This document shows positions 25,101 through 33,218 of a stretch of DNA of 53,003 bases, in pieces (the first letter of the stretch is position 1; each line of letters starts with the position of its first letter). The DNA lies in NCBI RefSeq assembly GCF_030530945.1, contig NZ_JAUMTZ010000002.1, positions 121,672 through 174,674 of the forward strand, given 5' to 3'. This DNA is from Kocuria sp. (GTDB lineage: Bacteria > Actinomycetota > Actinomycetes > Actinomycetales > Micrococcaceae). Below the pieces are notes generated by a model, which saw nothing but the letters and a program-made list of their open reading frames with translations, had not been told where the DNA came from and did not search any database. The translations under genes and the position numbers were made by a program.

Positions 25101-25752
25101 TGCGCTGCGCCTTCCGCGCGGTGCGCGCCTGGCGGCCCAGCGGGGTGAGCTGGCGCTCGATCTCCCCGGTGAGGTCCTCCAGCCGGTCCAGGTTCTGCTG
25201 CACCGACTCCAGCTTCCGCAGGGTCTTCTCCTTGCGGCGGCGGTGCTTGAGGATCCCCGAGGCCTCCTCGATGAACCCCCGGCGGTCCTCCGGGGTGGCC
25301 TGCAGGATCCGGTCCAGCTGGCCCTGGCCCACGATCACGTGCATCTCCCGGCCCAGCCCGGAGTCCGAGAGCAGCTCCTGGATGTCCAGCAGACGGCACG
25401 AGCGGCCGTTGATCGCGTACTCGGAGCCGCCCGAGCGGAACAGGGTGCGGGAGATGGTGACCTCGGAGTACTCGATCGGCAGGGCGCCGTCGGCGTTGTC
25501 GATGGTCAGGGACACGTGCGCACGGCCCAGGGCGGCGCGGCCCGAGGTGCCCGCGAAGATCACGTCCTCCATCTTCCCGCCGCGCAGGGACTTGGCCCCC
25601 TGCTCGCCCATCACCCACGCCAGGGCGTCCACCACGTTGGACTTGCCCGAGCCGTTGGGGCCCACCACGGCGGTCACCCCGGGCTCGAAGCGGAAGGTGG
25701 TGGCGGAGGCGAAGGACTTGAAACCGCGGACGGTGAGGGTCTTCAAGTGCAC
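22111..25752 (-). CDS. smc: Chromosome segregation protein SMC
   Basis: ATPase that organises the chromosome with ScpA and ScpB. The 1213-residue protein has Walker A GPNGSGKSNVVDALAWVMGE, two Ala/Glu/Arg-rich coiled coils, a hinge at about residues 520-680 (GSDAVAGATAVLGSVPAAVR), the signature LSGGERSLTALALLVAIF and Walker B FYVMDEVEAALDD. The GTG at 25752 (VHLKTLTVRGFKSFASA) has a strong AGGAGA ribosome site 9 nt upstream; no ATG is close. The usual neighbour ftsY is displaced by two opposite-strand genes. Confidence 0.97.
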   Translation of the reverse strand: MHLKTLTVRGFKSFASATTFRFEPGVTAVVGPNGSGKSNVVDALAWVMGEQGAKSLRGGKMEDVIFAGTSGRAALGRAHVSLTIDNADGALPIEYSEVTISRTLFRSGGSEYAINGRSCRLLDIQELLSDSGLGREMHVIVGQGQLDRILQATPEDRRGFIEEASGILKHRRRKEKTLRKLESVQQNLDRLEDLTGEIERQLTPLGRQARTARKAQRIQFDVRDARARLLADDLVAARAGMDTDRGAGDEARRRKEELEAALARLDERLARTEAAAARTAPALNAARTSWYELSTVRDRFRALSALAGERRRLLGSEQAPEAPGRDAQALEEQAQRSREEAERLAERVAHAQQALHDAQAARQEAEDAAREAERRTAELVRRAADRRAGQARLAAAVTSARSALTAAESDVERVRAEIADVASRAEQATLDTSSLRDAADTSAGAVERSAARAREAEEQAEAARAAARAAESARQAAASELHAAQVRLDTLRQSVRQPDGSDAVAGATAVLGSVPAAVRVAPGWERAVTAALGAWSEALAVGSAANAATVFAALREAGSGRVHLVLAGTAPAPSAPLNLSLPEGCVPAASVLSPAPGAGDDDVVLRSVRAELACTVLVPGPAEALAVLDAAAAAGGEASLLRAVTRDGDVHGTRTAQGGATEAAGNLEILARIEDEEARLDGLRTAAEKTTAEAERAETGRAEAARAQREASQQAQKDQQAAAAAGAALSRAEATASSADSELARRREVLGTAEQRMARQQEELREALERAESAEHGDEAELEREQITAAGAKDRADAAAKTAREAETEARLSLRGLEEQHRHVISRAEGQQRAARTERAAQAEAARRAERRRVQAAVARAVGTAADHLRTRAEESAREAAAQRDAIETERAGLDEAAHRLRTERDGTIRELSELTERLHRAELELAQRRARVEALETTALEELGLTPDFLVEHYGPHLPVPDADAAIEAARAADESDGAAQLALPSMGDPGTPFRRDEQETRLRRAQKQLKALGKVNPLALEEFAALEERHRFLVTQLEDVKNSRADLRSIIRDVDRHVEEVFSQAYRDTAEQFVSVFATLFPGGEGRLRLTDPDDMLNSGVEVEARPAGKKIKRLSLLSGGERSLTALALLVAIFKARPSPFYVMDEVEAALDDRNLGRLLTIFEQLQESSQLIIVTHQKRTMEIADALYGVSMRGDGVSLVVGQQLSQLR

Positions 25753-26051
25753 GCGGGAGATCTCCTGGGTCGAGGGGTGGACGCCGAGTCTACCCGGGCC
25801 CGCGGCGGCGCCCCGGAGCCCGCTGCGCCTGTGCCCGCGCCCCGTCCCACCAGGGGCGGGACCCGGACACCGCACGCAGTACCCGCAGGGGCCGCGACCC
25901 GCCCGGGCGACGCCGCGCCGTGACCCGGGGAGCTGTCGGAATGGGCCGCTAGACTGGGCCGGTCCAACCCGCTTGTTCACCCGAGCGCCGAGGTCCATCA
26001 TTGACGATCGATTCTTGACGGTACGGGTGGCGTCTGATCGAAAGCGCCACA
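25753..26051. promoter_or_regulatory. Divergent smc / oleA intergenic region
   Basis: A 299-nt gap with no gene. For oleA (plus) I see a -10-like TAGACT at 25950-25955 and, closer, two TTGACG hexamers at 26001-26006 and 26015-26020 within TTGACGATCGATTCTTGACG; the second is followed after 16 nt by ATCGAA. Which is used cannot be decided by eye. The smc promoter should also lie here. Confidence 0.35.
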
Positions 26052-27077
26052 TTGACCGGAAACTCCACCATCAGAAACCGAAACGCCGCCGTCCTGTCGG
26101 TCACCCGAACGGAGGCGGACGTGGTGATCCCGTCCACCCGGTTCGATGAGGAGTTGGCCCACACGTTCAGGCGGCTGCGCATGCCCAAGGGCCTGCTGGA
26201 GCGGCTCGCGGGCATCAGGGAGCGGCGTGGCTGGGCACCGGGACGGCACTTCACGGACGGCGCCACGGAGGCCGGCGAGGCCGCACTCGCGGAGTCGGGC
26301 ATCCGCCCGGAGCAGATCGGGCTGTTCATCAACGCGTCCGTCACCCGCGACAACTACGAGCCCGCCGTGGCCGTGGGCATCCACGAGCGTCTGGGGCTGC
26401 CCAGCTCCGCCCTGAACTTCGACATGACCAACGCGTGCCTGGGCTTCGTCAACGCCCTCACGGTGGCCTCCTCCATGATCGACGCCGGCGCCATCGAGTA
26501 CGCGCTCGTGGTGGCCGGGGAGGACCCCTCCCCGTGGCACCGGGCGGCCATCGAGCGGCTGAGCGAGGACGACATCACCCGCGAGCAGGTGGTCCAGGAG
26601 TTCGCCACCCTCACCCTGGGCTGCGGTGCGGCCGCCGCCGTGGTGGGGCCCGCGGACCGCCACCCGGAGGGGCACCGCATCGTGGGCTCCGTGACCCGCG
26701 CGGGCACCGAGTTCAGCCGCCTGTGCATCGGCGGTGGAGACGGCATGTTCACGGACGCCACCGGGCTGCTCAACCACGGGGTGGGCCTCGTGGTGGAGGC
26801 GTGGCTCGAGGCCGAGAAGGACGGCTGGGACTGGCGCCACATGGACTCCTACGTGACCCACCAGGTCTCCAACTCCCACACCAACAAGCTGATCGAGGAC
26901 ATGGGCCTGGACGCGGACAAGGTGCCGCTGACGTTCCCGTACTGGGGCAACGTGGCCGCGGCCGCCCTGCCCATGACCCTGGCGCTGGAGGCCGAGCGGC
27001 TCGAGCCCGGCGCCCGCGTGCTGTGCCTCGGCGTGGGCTCGGGGCTGAACACCACCCTCATGGAGATCGCCTGGTGA
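26052..27077 (+). CDS. oleA: OleA, acyl-CoA head-to-head condensing enzyme
   Basis: Thiolase-fold enzyme that condenses two fatty acyl-CoAs to a beta-keto acid, the first step of long-chain olefin synthesis. The 341-residue product has the catalytic Cys129 in MTNACLGFVN, His270 in YVTHQVSN and Asn300 in YWGNVAAAALP, plus Glu103 in VTRDNYEP, the glutamate characteristic of OleA. The predicted start is TTG at 26052, giving MTGNSTIRN, which resembles Micrococcus OleA; a GTG at 26123 with GGAGG is an alternative. It is followed by oleBC with a possible GTGA overlap. Confidence 0.93.
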   Translation: MTGNSTIRNRNAAVLSVTRTEADVVIPSTRFDEELAHTFRRLRMPKGLLERLAGIRERRGWAPGRHFTDGATEAGEAALAESGIRPEQIGLFINASVTRDNYEPAVAVGIHERLGLPSSALNFDMTNACLGFVNALTVASSMIDAGAIEYALVVAGEDPSPWHRAAIERLSEDDITREQVVQEFATLTLGCGAAAAVVGPADRHPEGHRIVGSVTRAGTEFSRLCIGGGDGMFTDATGLLNHGVGLVVEAWLEAEKDGWDWRHMDSYVTHQVSNSHTNKLIEDMGLDADKVPLTFPYWGNVAAAALPMTLALEAERLEPGARVLCLGVGSGLNTTLMEIAW

Positions 27078-27131
27078 GCGCGCCGCAGCCCCCGCGCACC
27101 GGGGAACCACCGCAGGAAGCACCCCACCGCG

Positions 27132-27137
27132 AAGGAG
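27132..27137 (+). promoter_or_regulatory. Ribosome binding site for oleBC
   Basis: AAGGAG sits 5 nt before the GTG at 27143. It favours this start over the GTG at 27074 that overlaps the oleA stop. Confidence 0.55.
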
Positions 27138-27142
27138 CACCC

Positions 27143-29884
27143 GTGACCGCCAGCACCTCCCCCCGGCGCAGCGGCGCCGACCGCCTGCCCTTCACGGACA
27201 CGGCCCTGCCCGGCGTGGACCCCGCGTGGTCCGCCGTGCACACCGTGGCCTCGTCCGCCCCCGTGGAGCCCGTGCCCGGGCGCAGGCGCCGCTGGCACGT
27301 GCTGGACAACGGAAACGCCATCGCCGCGAGCGGGCGCACCCCGCAGGGCATCGTCCTGGCCGTGCACGGCAACCCCACCTGGTCCTACCTCTGGCGGGAC
27401 GTGCTGCGGGCCGCCCAGGAGGCCGAGCGGCCGTGGCGCGTGGTGGCCGTGGACCAGCTGGACATGGGCTTCTCCGAGCGCACCGGGCTCTTCCGACGCC
27501 TGGGCGACCGCGTCCAGGACCTGGGCGACCTCACCGCGGCCATGGGCATCGACACCGCGGGCCTGCCCGTGGTCACCCTCGCCCACGACTGGGGCGGGCT
27601 CATCTCGCAGGGCTGGGCGCAGGAGCACCCGCAGATCCACGCGGCCACCGTGCTGACCAACACCGCGGTGCACCACGACAACGCCGAGCCCATCCCCTCC
27701 GCGCTGCGCCTGGCCCTGAACGGCGCCGTGCACGAGCCCCTCACCGCGGGAACCACCGCGTTCCTGGACACCACCCTCGCGCTATGCGACCCGGCGCCGT
27801 CGAAGGCCGTGAAGCGCGCCTACAAGGCGCCGTACGCCTCGCGGGAGCGCCGGGAGGGGATCGCCCACTTCGTCGCGGACATCCCCGCCGCCGAGGACCA
27901 CCCCTCGCACGCGGAGTACGAGCGGATCGCCGGGCGGATGAGCGCGCGCGAGGTCCCCACGCTGCTGCTGTGGGGCACGGGGGATCCCGTGTTCCAGCAG
28001 CGCTACCTGGACGACCTCCTGCGCCGGGCCCCCCACGCGGACGTGCACCGCTTCGAGGGCGCCAAGCACCTGCTCCCGGAGGCCCGGGACATCGCCACGC
28101 CCGTGCTCACGTGGCTGGACGAGCACTTCGGCGGGGCGCTGCCGGTGCTCTCCGCCCACCGCGAGCAGCGCGCCCGCGGCCGGGGCGGGTTCGTCCCGTT
28201 CTTCGCCGAGCTGGACGCACGACGCCGCGACGACTCCCCCGCCGTGGTGGACATGGGCCCCGTGGCCGCCACCGTGGACGGCACCCCCTCGTCCCTGAAC
28301 GTGGAGCGCAGCGTGAGCTGGGCGCAGCTGTCCTCCTCCGTGGACCGCCTGGCCGTGGGCCTGCTGCGCACCGGCGTGCGCCCCGGGGACCGCGTGAACC
28401 TCATGGTCCCCCCGGGATCCATGCTCACCACGCTGATCTACGCGTGCCTGCGCATCGGCGCGGTGATCGTGGTGGCGGACCAGGGGCTGGGGCGCAAGGG
28501 CCTCACCCGTGCGCTGCGCGGCTCCTCCCCCCGCTGGTTCATCGGAATCCGCAAGGCCCTCGTGGGCGCCCGCGCGCTGGGCTGGCCCGGCACGCGGATC
28601 GCCGCGGAGCCCATGGACCCGGTCTCCAAGCGGCTGCTGGGGGTCTCCCACACGGTGGCCGAGCTCATGGACTCGGTGACCACGGTGGATCCCGCCGAGA
28701 TCCCCGCCGTGGATCCGGACGCCGAGGCCGCCGTGCTGTTCACCTCCGGCTCCACCGGACCGGCCAAGGGAGTGGTCTACACCCACCGCCAGATGGCCGG
28801 GATGCGGGACACCATCCGCGACACCTACGGGTTGCGCGCGGGCACCGGGCTGGTGGCCGGCTTCGCGCCCTTCGCGCTGCTCGGCCCGGCCCTCGGAGCG
28901 GCCTCCGTGACCCCCGACATGGACGTCACGAGTCCCAAGACGCTCACGGCGCGCGCGCTGGCGCAGGCCACCATGGCCATCCGCGCGAGCGCCGTGTTCG
29001 CCTCCCCTGCGGCCATCGCGAACGTGCTCGCCACCGCCCACGAGCTCTCCCCCGCGGAGCGGGACGCGCTCGCCCGGGTGCAGCTCATGCTCTCCGCCGG
29101 GGCTCCCATCCCCGAGGAGCTGCTCACGCGGTTGCAGGAGCTCATGCCCGCGGCGGAGCTGCACACGCCCTACGGCATGACCGAGGCCCTGCCGCTCACT
29201 GACGTGAGCCTGGACGTGATCCGCGCCGCGCGCGAGGACGCCCAGCGCGGCGTCGACGGCGCTGGTCGCGGCGTCTGCGTGGGCACGCCCGTGGAGGGCG
29301 CCCAGCTGGGCGTGTTGCCCCTGCGCGCGGACGGCTCCGTGTCCCCCGAGATCGTGACGACACCCGGGGTCACCGGTGAGATCGTGGCGCGCGCCCCGCA
29401 CGCCAAGGACCACTACGACCGGCTGTGGATCACCGAGCGCGAGTCGGACCTCACCCCCGGCTGGCACCGCACCGGGGACGTGGGCCACTTCGACGCCCGC
29501 GAACGGCTCTGGTACGAGGGCCGGCTGGCGCACGTGATCACCATGTCCTCGGGCCCGGTCTCCTCCGTGGCCGCCGAGCACGCCGCGCAGACCGTGCCCG
29601 GGGTGGGACGGGTGGCCGTGGTGGGTGTGGGTCCCGCGGGCGCACAGTCCGCGGTGGCCGTCATCGAGACCGTGCCTCCCACGTCAAAGCCCGCCCTCGC
29701 GGACGCCGAGCTGAGCGAGCGCATCCGTGCCACCGTGGACTTCGCCACCGGTGTGCCCGTCAGCGCGGTGCTGGTCATCCCGGAGCAGCCCACGGACATC
29801 CGCCACAATTCCAAGATCGACCGAGCCGAGTTGAGTGACTGGGCCGAGCGTGCCCTGGCCACCGGAAAGCTGAGTGCACTGTGA
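27143..29884 (+). CDS. oleBC: OleBC fusion: beta-lactone decarboxylase and beta-lactone synthetase
   Basis: One 913-residue polypeptide joins two olefin enzymes that are separate in most Gram-negatives. The N-terminal OleB half (about 1-340) is an alpha/beta hydrolase like haloalkane dehalogenases: HGNPTWSYLW, nucleophile Asp149 in AHDWGG, Asp281 and His309 in GAKHLLPE; OleB decarboxylates a beta-lactone to a cis-olefin. The C-terminal OleC half is an AMP-ligase-like enzyme with LFTSGSTGPAKG (about 532-543), YGMTEALPL, TGDVGHFD and the terminal Lys in HNSKIDRAE; it makes the lactone from a beta-hydroxy acid. Starts at 27074 (coupled) or 27143 (better ribosome site) are possible. The next gene overlaps by GTGA. 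Confidence 0.93.
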   Translation: MTASTSPRRSGADRLPFTDTALPGVDPAWSAVHTVASSAPVEPVPGRRRRWHVLDNGNAIAASGRTPQGIVLAVHGNPTWSYLWRDVLRAAQEAERPWRVVAVDQLDMGFSERTGLFRRLGDRVQDLGDLTAAMGIDTAGLPVVTLAHDWGGLISQGWAQEHPQIHAATVLTNTAVHHDNAEPIPSALRLALNGAVHEPLTAGTTAFLDTTLALCDPAPSKAVKRAYKAPYASRERREGIAHFVADIPAAEDHPSHAEYERIAGRMSAREVPTLLLWGTGDPVFQQRYLDDLLRRAPHADVHRFEGAKHLLPEARDIATPVLTWLDEHFGGALPVLSAHREQRARGRGGFVPFFAELDARRRDDSPAVVDMGPVAATVDGTPSSLNVERSVSWAQLSSSVDRLAVGLLRTGVRPGDRVNLMVPPGSMLTTLIYACLRIGAVIVVADQGLGRKGLTRALRGSSPRWFIGIRKALVGARALGWPGTRIAAEPMDPVSKRLLGVSHTVAELMDSVTTVDPAEIPAVDPDAEAAVLFTSGSTGPAKGVVYTHRQMAGMRDTIRDTYGLRAGTGLVAGFAPFALLGPALGAASVTPDMDVTSPKTLTARALAQATMAIRASAVFASPAAIANVLATAHELSPAERDALARVQLMLSAGAPIPEELLTRLQELMPAAELHTPYGMTEALPLTDVSLDVIRAAREDAQRGVDGAGRGVCVGTPVEGAQLGVLPLRADGSVSPEIVTTPGVTGEIVARAPHAKDHYDRLWITERESDLTPGWHRTGDVGHFDARERLWYEGRLAHVITMSSGPVSSVAAEHAAQTVPGVGRVAVVGVGPAGAQSAVAVIETVPPTSKPALADAELSERIRATVDFATGVPVSAVLVIPEQPTDIRHNSKIDRAELSDWAERALATGKLSAL

Positions 29885-31269
29885 GCGACGACCCCACCGC
29901 CACCCCCCGGCGCGGCTCCGGCACCGGGCGCCACCGCGCCCCGGACGAGCAGCCCTCCACAGGCTCTCCCGACGCCGCCGCCCCGGGTTCCCGTACCACC
30001 GCGTCCGCGCCCTCGGCCGAGGGTTCACGCGAGCCAGTCGCCGCGGGCAGCGTGCAGATCGCGGACCCGGACCGCGGGGGCGCCACCGCCACCCAGGGCA
30101 CCCTGGACGGCTCCGGACGCACCGTCCTGGTGACGGGCGCGTCCGGGATGCTCGGCGGCGACGTCGCCCGCGTCCTGCTCGCGCGCAACTGGCGCGTGCG
30201 CGTGTTCCAGCGCGGCCACGCACCCGTGGCCGAGCGCGAGGGGGTGGACGAGGTGCTGGGCTCCATCACTAACCCCGAGGACGTGGCTCGCGCCCTGGAC
30301 GGCGTGGACGACGTGGTGCACCTGGCCGCGAAGGTGTCCTTCACCGGCGCCTGGGAGGACTTCGTGCGGGTGAACGTGACGGGCACCCGGATCCTGCTGT
30401 GCCAGGCGCAGAACGCGGGGATCTCGAACGTGGTGTTCGTGTCCTCCCCGTCCGTGGCGCACGCGGGCGTGTCCATCGAGGGCGCGGGCGCGGAGCCCGC
30501 GAACCCGAAGACGGCGCGCGGGAACTACGCCCGGTCCAAGGCCGCCGCGGAGCTGCTGGCGCTGGGCATGGACGGGCAGCGCGGGCTGAAGGTGGCCGCG
30601 GTGCGCCCGCACATCGTGTGGGGCCCGGGTGACACGCAGCTCGTGGAGCGCGTGGCGGACCGCGCGGCCGCCGGGCGGATGCCCAACCTGGACCACGGTG
30701 CCGCCATGATCGACACCACCTACATCGACAACGCCTCGGAGGGCATCGTGCGCGCGCTGGAGCGCATCGATGTGGTCCACGGCCGTGCCCTGGTGCTCAC
30801 CAACGGCGAGCCGCGGCCCGTGGGCGAGCTGGTGGCCCGGATGTGCCGCGCCACCGGCTCCGAGGCCCCCACGCTGTCCATCCCGGGCGGTGTGGCGCGC
30901 CTGGCGGGGCGCATCATCGAGACCGTGTGGCCGCACCTGCCCGCGAAGCTGCGCGGGGGCGACGGCGAGCCGCCCATGACCGAGTTCCTGGCCGAGCAGC
31001 TGTCCACGGCGCACTGGTTCGACCAGCGCGAGACCCGGGAGCTGCTGGACTGGACGCCGTCGGTGAGCCTGGACGAGGGCTTCGCGCGGCTGGCGGCCTA
31101 CTACCAGGACCACCCGCGCCCGCAGCGGCACACCGGATCGGTCTCGCTGGAGCGCGTGGAGGACGTCGCGGACGACCAGCGCGCCCGGGCCGAGGAGTCC
31201 TCGGTGGCCTCCGACACCGAGCACAGTGCGGTGACCACGGACTTGCAGAGCGTGCGCACGGTGCACTGA
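29881..31269 (+). CDS. oleD: OleD, NADPH-dependent 2-alkyl-3-ketoalkanoate reductase
   Basis: Extended short-chain dehydrogenase that reduces the OleA product to a beta-hydroxy acid. In the 462-residue protein the first 78 residues are a Ser/Pro/Ala-rich, probably disordered extension. The Rossmann motif VTGASGMLGG is at about 84-93, the catalytic pair in NYARSKAAAEL (YxxxK), and RPHIVWGPGDTQLVER is typical of 3-beta-HSD-like members. The last 50 residues are acidic and unstructured. The GTG at 29881 overlaps the oleBC stop. The gene order A-BC-D matches Micrococcus. Confidence 0.92.
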   Translation: MSDDPTATPRRGSGTGRHRAPDEQPSTGSPDAAAPGSRTTASAPSAEGSREPVAAGSVQIADPDRGGATATQGTLDGSGRTVLVTGASGMLGGDVARVLLARNWRVRVFQRGHAPVAEREGVDEVLGSITNPEDVARALDGVDDVVHLAAKVSFTGAWEDFVRVNVTGTRILLCQAQNAGISNVVFVSSPSVAHAGVSIEGAGAEPANPKTARGNYARSKAAAELLALGMDGQRGLKVAAVRPHIVWGPGDTQLVERVADRAAAGRMPNLDHGAAMIDTTYIDNASEGIVRALERIDVVHGRALVLTNGEPRPVGELVARMCRATGSEAPTLSIPGGVARLAGRIIETVWPHLPAKLRGGDGEPPMTEFLAEQLSTAHWFDQRETRELLDWTPSVSLDEGFARLAAYYQDHPRPQRHTGSVSLERVEDVADDQRARAEESSVASDTEHSAVTTDLQSVRTVH

Positions 31270-31285
31270 GCTCAGCCCGCAACGC

Positions 31286-31321
31286 ACGAGCGCCCGTGAC
31301 CGAGTGGTCGCGGGCGCTCGT
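31286..31321. terminator. Hairpin between oleD and mutM
   Basis: ACGAGCGCCCG pairs with CGGGCGCTCGT, with inner GACC/GGTC, in the 103-nt gap between convergent genes. It can act in both directions. No T-run. Confidence 0.65.
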
Positions 31322-31372
31322 CGTAGGGGGCTTCCCAGGCCGGGTCACCTGGGCCCCTTGGGGGACGGAGGG

Positions 31373-32302
31373 TCAGGCCCGGAAGCGCCGCGGCCGCCTC
31401 TGGCACCGCGAGCAGCGGTAGGAGGAGCGGTTGGCGAACTGCTCCCGCACGATCACCCCGTCCTCACCTGCGGCCTCGCAGCGGCGGCACGGCTGCCCCT
31501 CCCGGCCGTAGGCGTTCAGGGACCGGGAGAAGTACCCGGACTCCCCGTTCACGTTGACGTACAGCGAGTCGAAGCTCGTGCCGCCAGCGTCCAGCGCACG
31601 GCGCATGACCTCCTGGCACGCCTCCACCAGCGCGCGGGTGCGCGGGGCGGTCATGGTCTCGGTGGGCGCGGCCCAGTGCAGCCTCGCGGCCCACAGTGCC
31701 TCGTCCGCGTAGATGTTGCCGATCCCGGAGATCAGCCCCTGGTCCAGCAGCGCGCGCTTCAGTCCGGTGCGGCGGCGTCGCAGGGCGGTGTGGAAGGCGG
31801 CCACGTCGAACAGGGGGTCCAGGGGGTCGCGCGCGATGTGCGCCGCGTGCTCCGGAACCAGCCCACGACCGTCGGTGCTGGGGACGAGCGGATCCAGGAT
31901 CATGCCGCCGAAGATCCGCTGGTCCACGAAGCGCAGGTGCTCGGGCAGGGGGGCGCCGTCCTCCCCCGGAGCGGGTGAGAGCCCCAGGCGGATGCGCTCG
32001 TGGCGCGGCGCGGACTGCTCCTCGGAGGTCACGAGCAGCTGGCCGCTCATCCCCAGGTGCACGAGCAGCGCGCTCGACGGAGCCGTCCCGGGGTGCTCGC
32101 GCAACGGCAGCCACAGGAACTTGCCGCGGCGCCGCGCGGAGTCCACCGTGAGGCCTGCCAGGCGCTCCTGGAAGTCCAGGACGCCCGCCGTGTGGCGACG
32201 CAGGGACCGCGCGTCGAAGACCTGCACGGACTCCACGGTGCGCCCCACCACCCAGCGTTCGACGCCGCGGCGCACCACTTCCACCTCGGGCAGCTCGGGC
32301 AC
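31373..32302 (-). CDS. mutM: Formamidopyrimidine-DNA glycosylase MutM (Fpg)
   Basis: Base-excision repair glycosylase/lyase that removes 8-oxoguanine and formamidopyrimidines. The 309-residue product starts MPELPEVEVVRRG, with the catalytic Pro1 and Glu2 after methionine removal. The beta-hairpin Lys is in RRRGKFLWLPL, and the H2TH region in DQGLISGIGNIYADEAL. A C-terminal zinc finger has two CxxC pairs (CRRC, CSRC). It starts 4 nt after rnc and is last in the DUF177-rpmF-rnc-mutM group, the usual actinobacterial arrangement. Confidence 0.97.
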   Translation of the reverse strand: MPELPEVEVVRRGVERWVVGRTVESVQVFDARSLRRHTAGVLDFQERLAGLTVDSARRRGKFLWLPLREHPGTAPSSALLVHLGMSGQLLVTSEEQSAPRHERIRLGLSPAPGEDGAPLPEHLRFVDQRIFGGMILDPLVPSTDGRGLVPEHAAHIARDPLDPLFDVAAFHTALRRRRTGLKRALLDQGLISGIGNIYADEALWAARLHWAAPTETMTAPRTRALVEACQEVMRRALDAGGTSFDSLYVNVNGESGYFSRSLNAYGREGQPCRRCEAAGEDGVIVREQFANRSSYRCSRCQRRPRRFRA

Positions 32303-32306
32303 GGGC

Positions 32307-33011
32307 TCAGCTCCCGGACGGGAAGCGGGCCTCGATGGCCTCGCACGCGGCGGCGGCGGCAGAACGCTCGGCGGCCTTCTTGGAGGTTCCCTCGCCGTGG
32401 CCGAGGAGCTCGTCCCCGATCACGGCATCCGCGGTGAAGTGGCGGGCGTGGTCCGGGCCGGTGCCCTCCACGGTGTAGCGAACGATCCCCAGGCCGTGCT
32501 GGGCGGCGAGCTCCACCACCTGGGTCTTCCAGTCGCGGCCCTCGTGCAGGACGGTGGCGTCCTCCAGCAGGGGCACGATCATCCGCAGCACGAGGTCGCG
32601 CGCCGGGACCGGCCCCAGGGACTCGTACACCGCGCCGATCACGGCCTCGGTGGTGTCCGCGAGGATCGAGGGCTTCTCGCTGCCCTGGGTGCGGACCTCG
32701 CCCCTGCCCAGGCGGATGTGGGCCCCCAGGCCCATCGAGCGGGCCACCCCGGCCAGGGCTCGGGCGGAGACCACAGAGGCCCGCAGCTTCGCGAGGCGCC
32801 CCTCGTCCCACTCGGGGTAGCGGTGGTAGATCTCGTCCGTGACGGCGAGCTGCAGCACGGCGTCCCCCAGGAACTCGAGCCGCTCGTTGTGCGTCTCCCC
32901 CGGGTGCTCGTACGCGTAGGAACGGTGTGTCAGCGCAATGCGAAGCGTCTCGGTGTCGAGTTCGACACCGAGACGCTCAAGCAGTTCGCCGGGATCCGGC
33001 AAAGTGGTCAC
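32307..33011 (-). CDS. rnc: Ribonuclease III
   Basis: Double-stranded RNA endonuclease that processes rRNA precursors and regulatory RNAs. The 234-residue protein has the signature NERLEFLGDAVLQLAVTDEI with catalytic Glu/Asp, a second acidic site TTEAVIGAVYESLG, and a C-terminal dsRNA-binding domain ending KAAERSAAAAACEAIEARF. It starts 1 nt after rpmF ends, so the two are co-transcribed. Confidence 0.96.
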   Translation of the reverse strand: MTTLPDPGELLERLGVELDTETLRIALTHRSYAYEHPGETHNERLEFLGDAVLQLAVTDEIYHRYPEWDEGRLAKLRASVVSARALAGVARSMGLGAHIRLGRGEVRTQGSEKPSILADTTEAVIGAVYESLGPVPARDLVLRMIVPLLEDATVLHEGRDWKTQVVELAAQHGLGIVRYTVEGTGPDHARHFTADAVIGDELLGHGEGTSKKAAERSAAAAACEAIEARFPSGS

Positions 33012-33012
33012 G

Positions 33013-33216
33013 TTACGCGTCAGCGACCTTGCGTCCCTTGTACTCGTAGAACAAGGGGGTGCCGGCGGAATCGGAGACCAGCTTGGCCTGGTGCGGCAGG
33101 CTGTAGCTGACCTTGCCGTTCTCCACGGTCTTCACCAGTTTGGGGGCCTGCGCCTTCCACTGGGACCGGCGCATGCGGGTATTCGCACGGGACATTTTCC
33201 GCTTGGGAACAGCCAC
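33013..33216 (-). CDS. rpmF: 50S ribosomal protein L32
   Basis: Small basic ribosomal protein, 67 residues. The start VAVPKRKMSRANTRMRRSQW is typical. The four zinc-binding cysteines of the C+ form are absent, so this is a zinc-independent L32. GTG at 33216 has an AG-rich GAGAAGAGAG upstream. It lies 2 nt after the DUF177 gene and 1 nt before rnc. Confidence 0.96.
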   Translation of the reverse strand: MAVPKRKMSRANTRMRRSQWKAQAPKLVKTVENGKVSYSLPHQAKLVSDSAGTPLFYEYKGRKVADA

Positions 33217-33218
33217 GG

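Noticed and set aside
26435..27142. N-terminal extension of oleBC into oleA
   Set aside because: The frame stays open through oleA but the translation is Arg/Gly/His-rich shadow sequence; family motifs start after the GTG at 27143.
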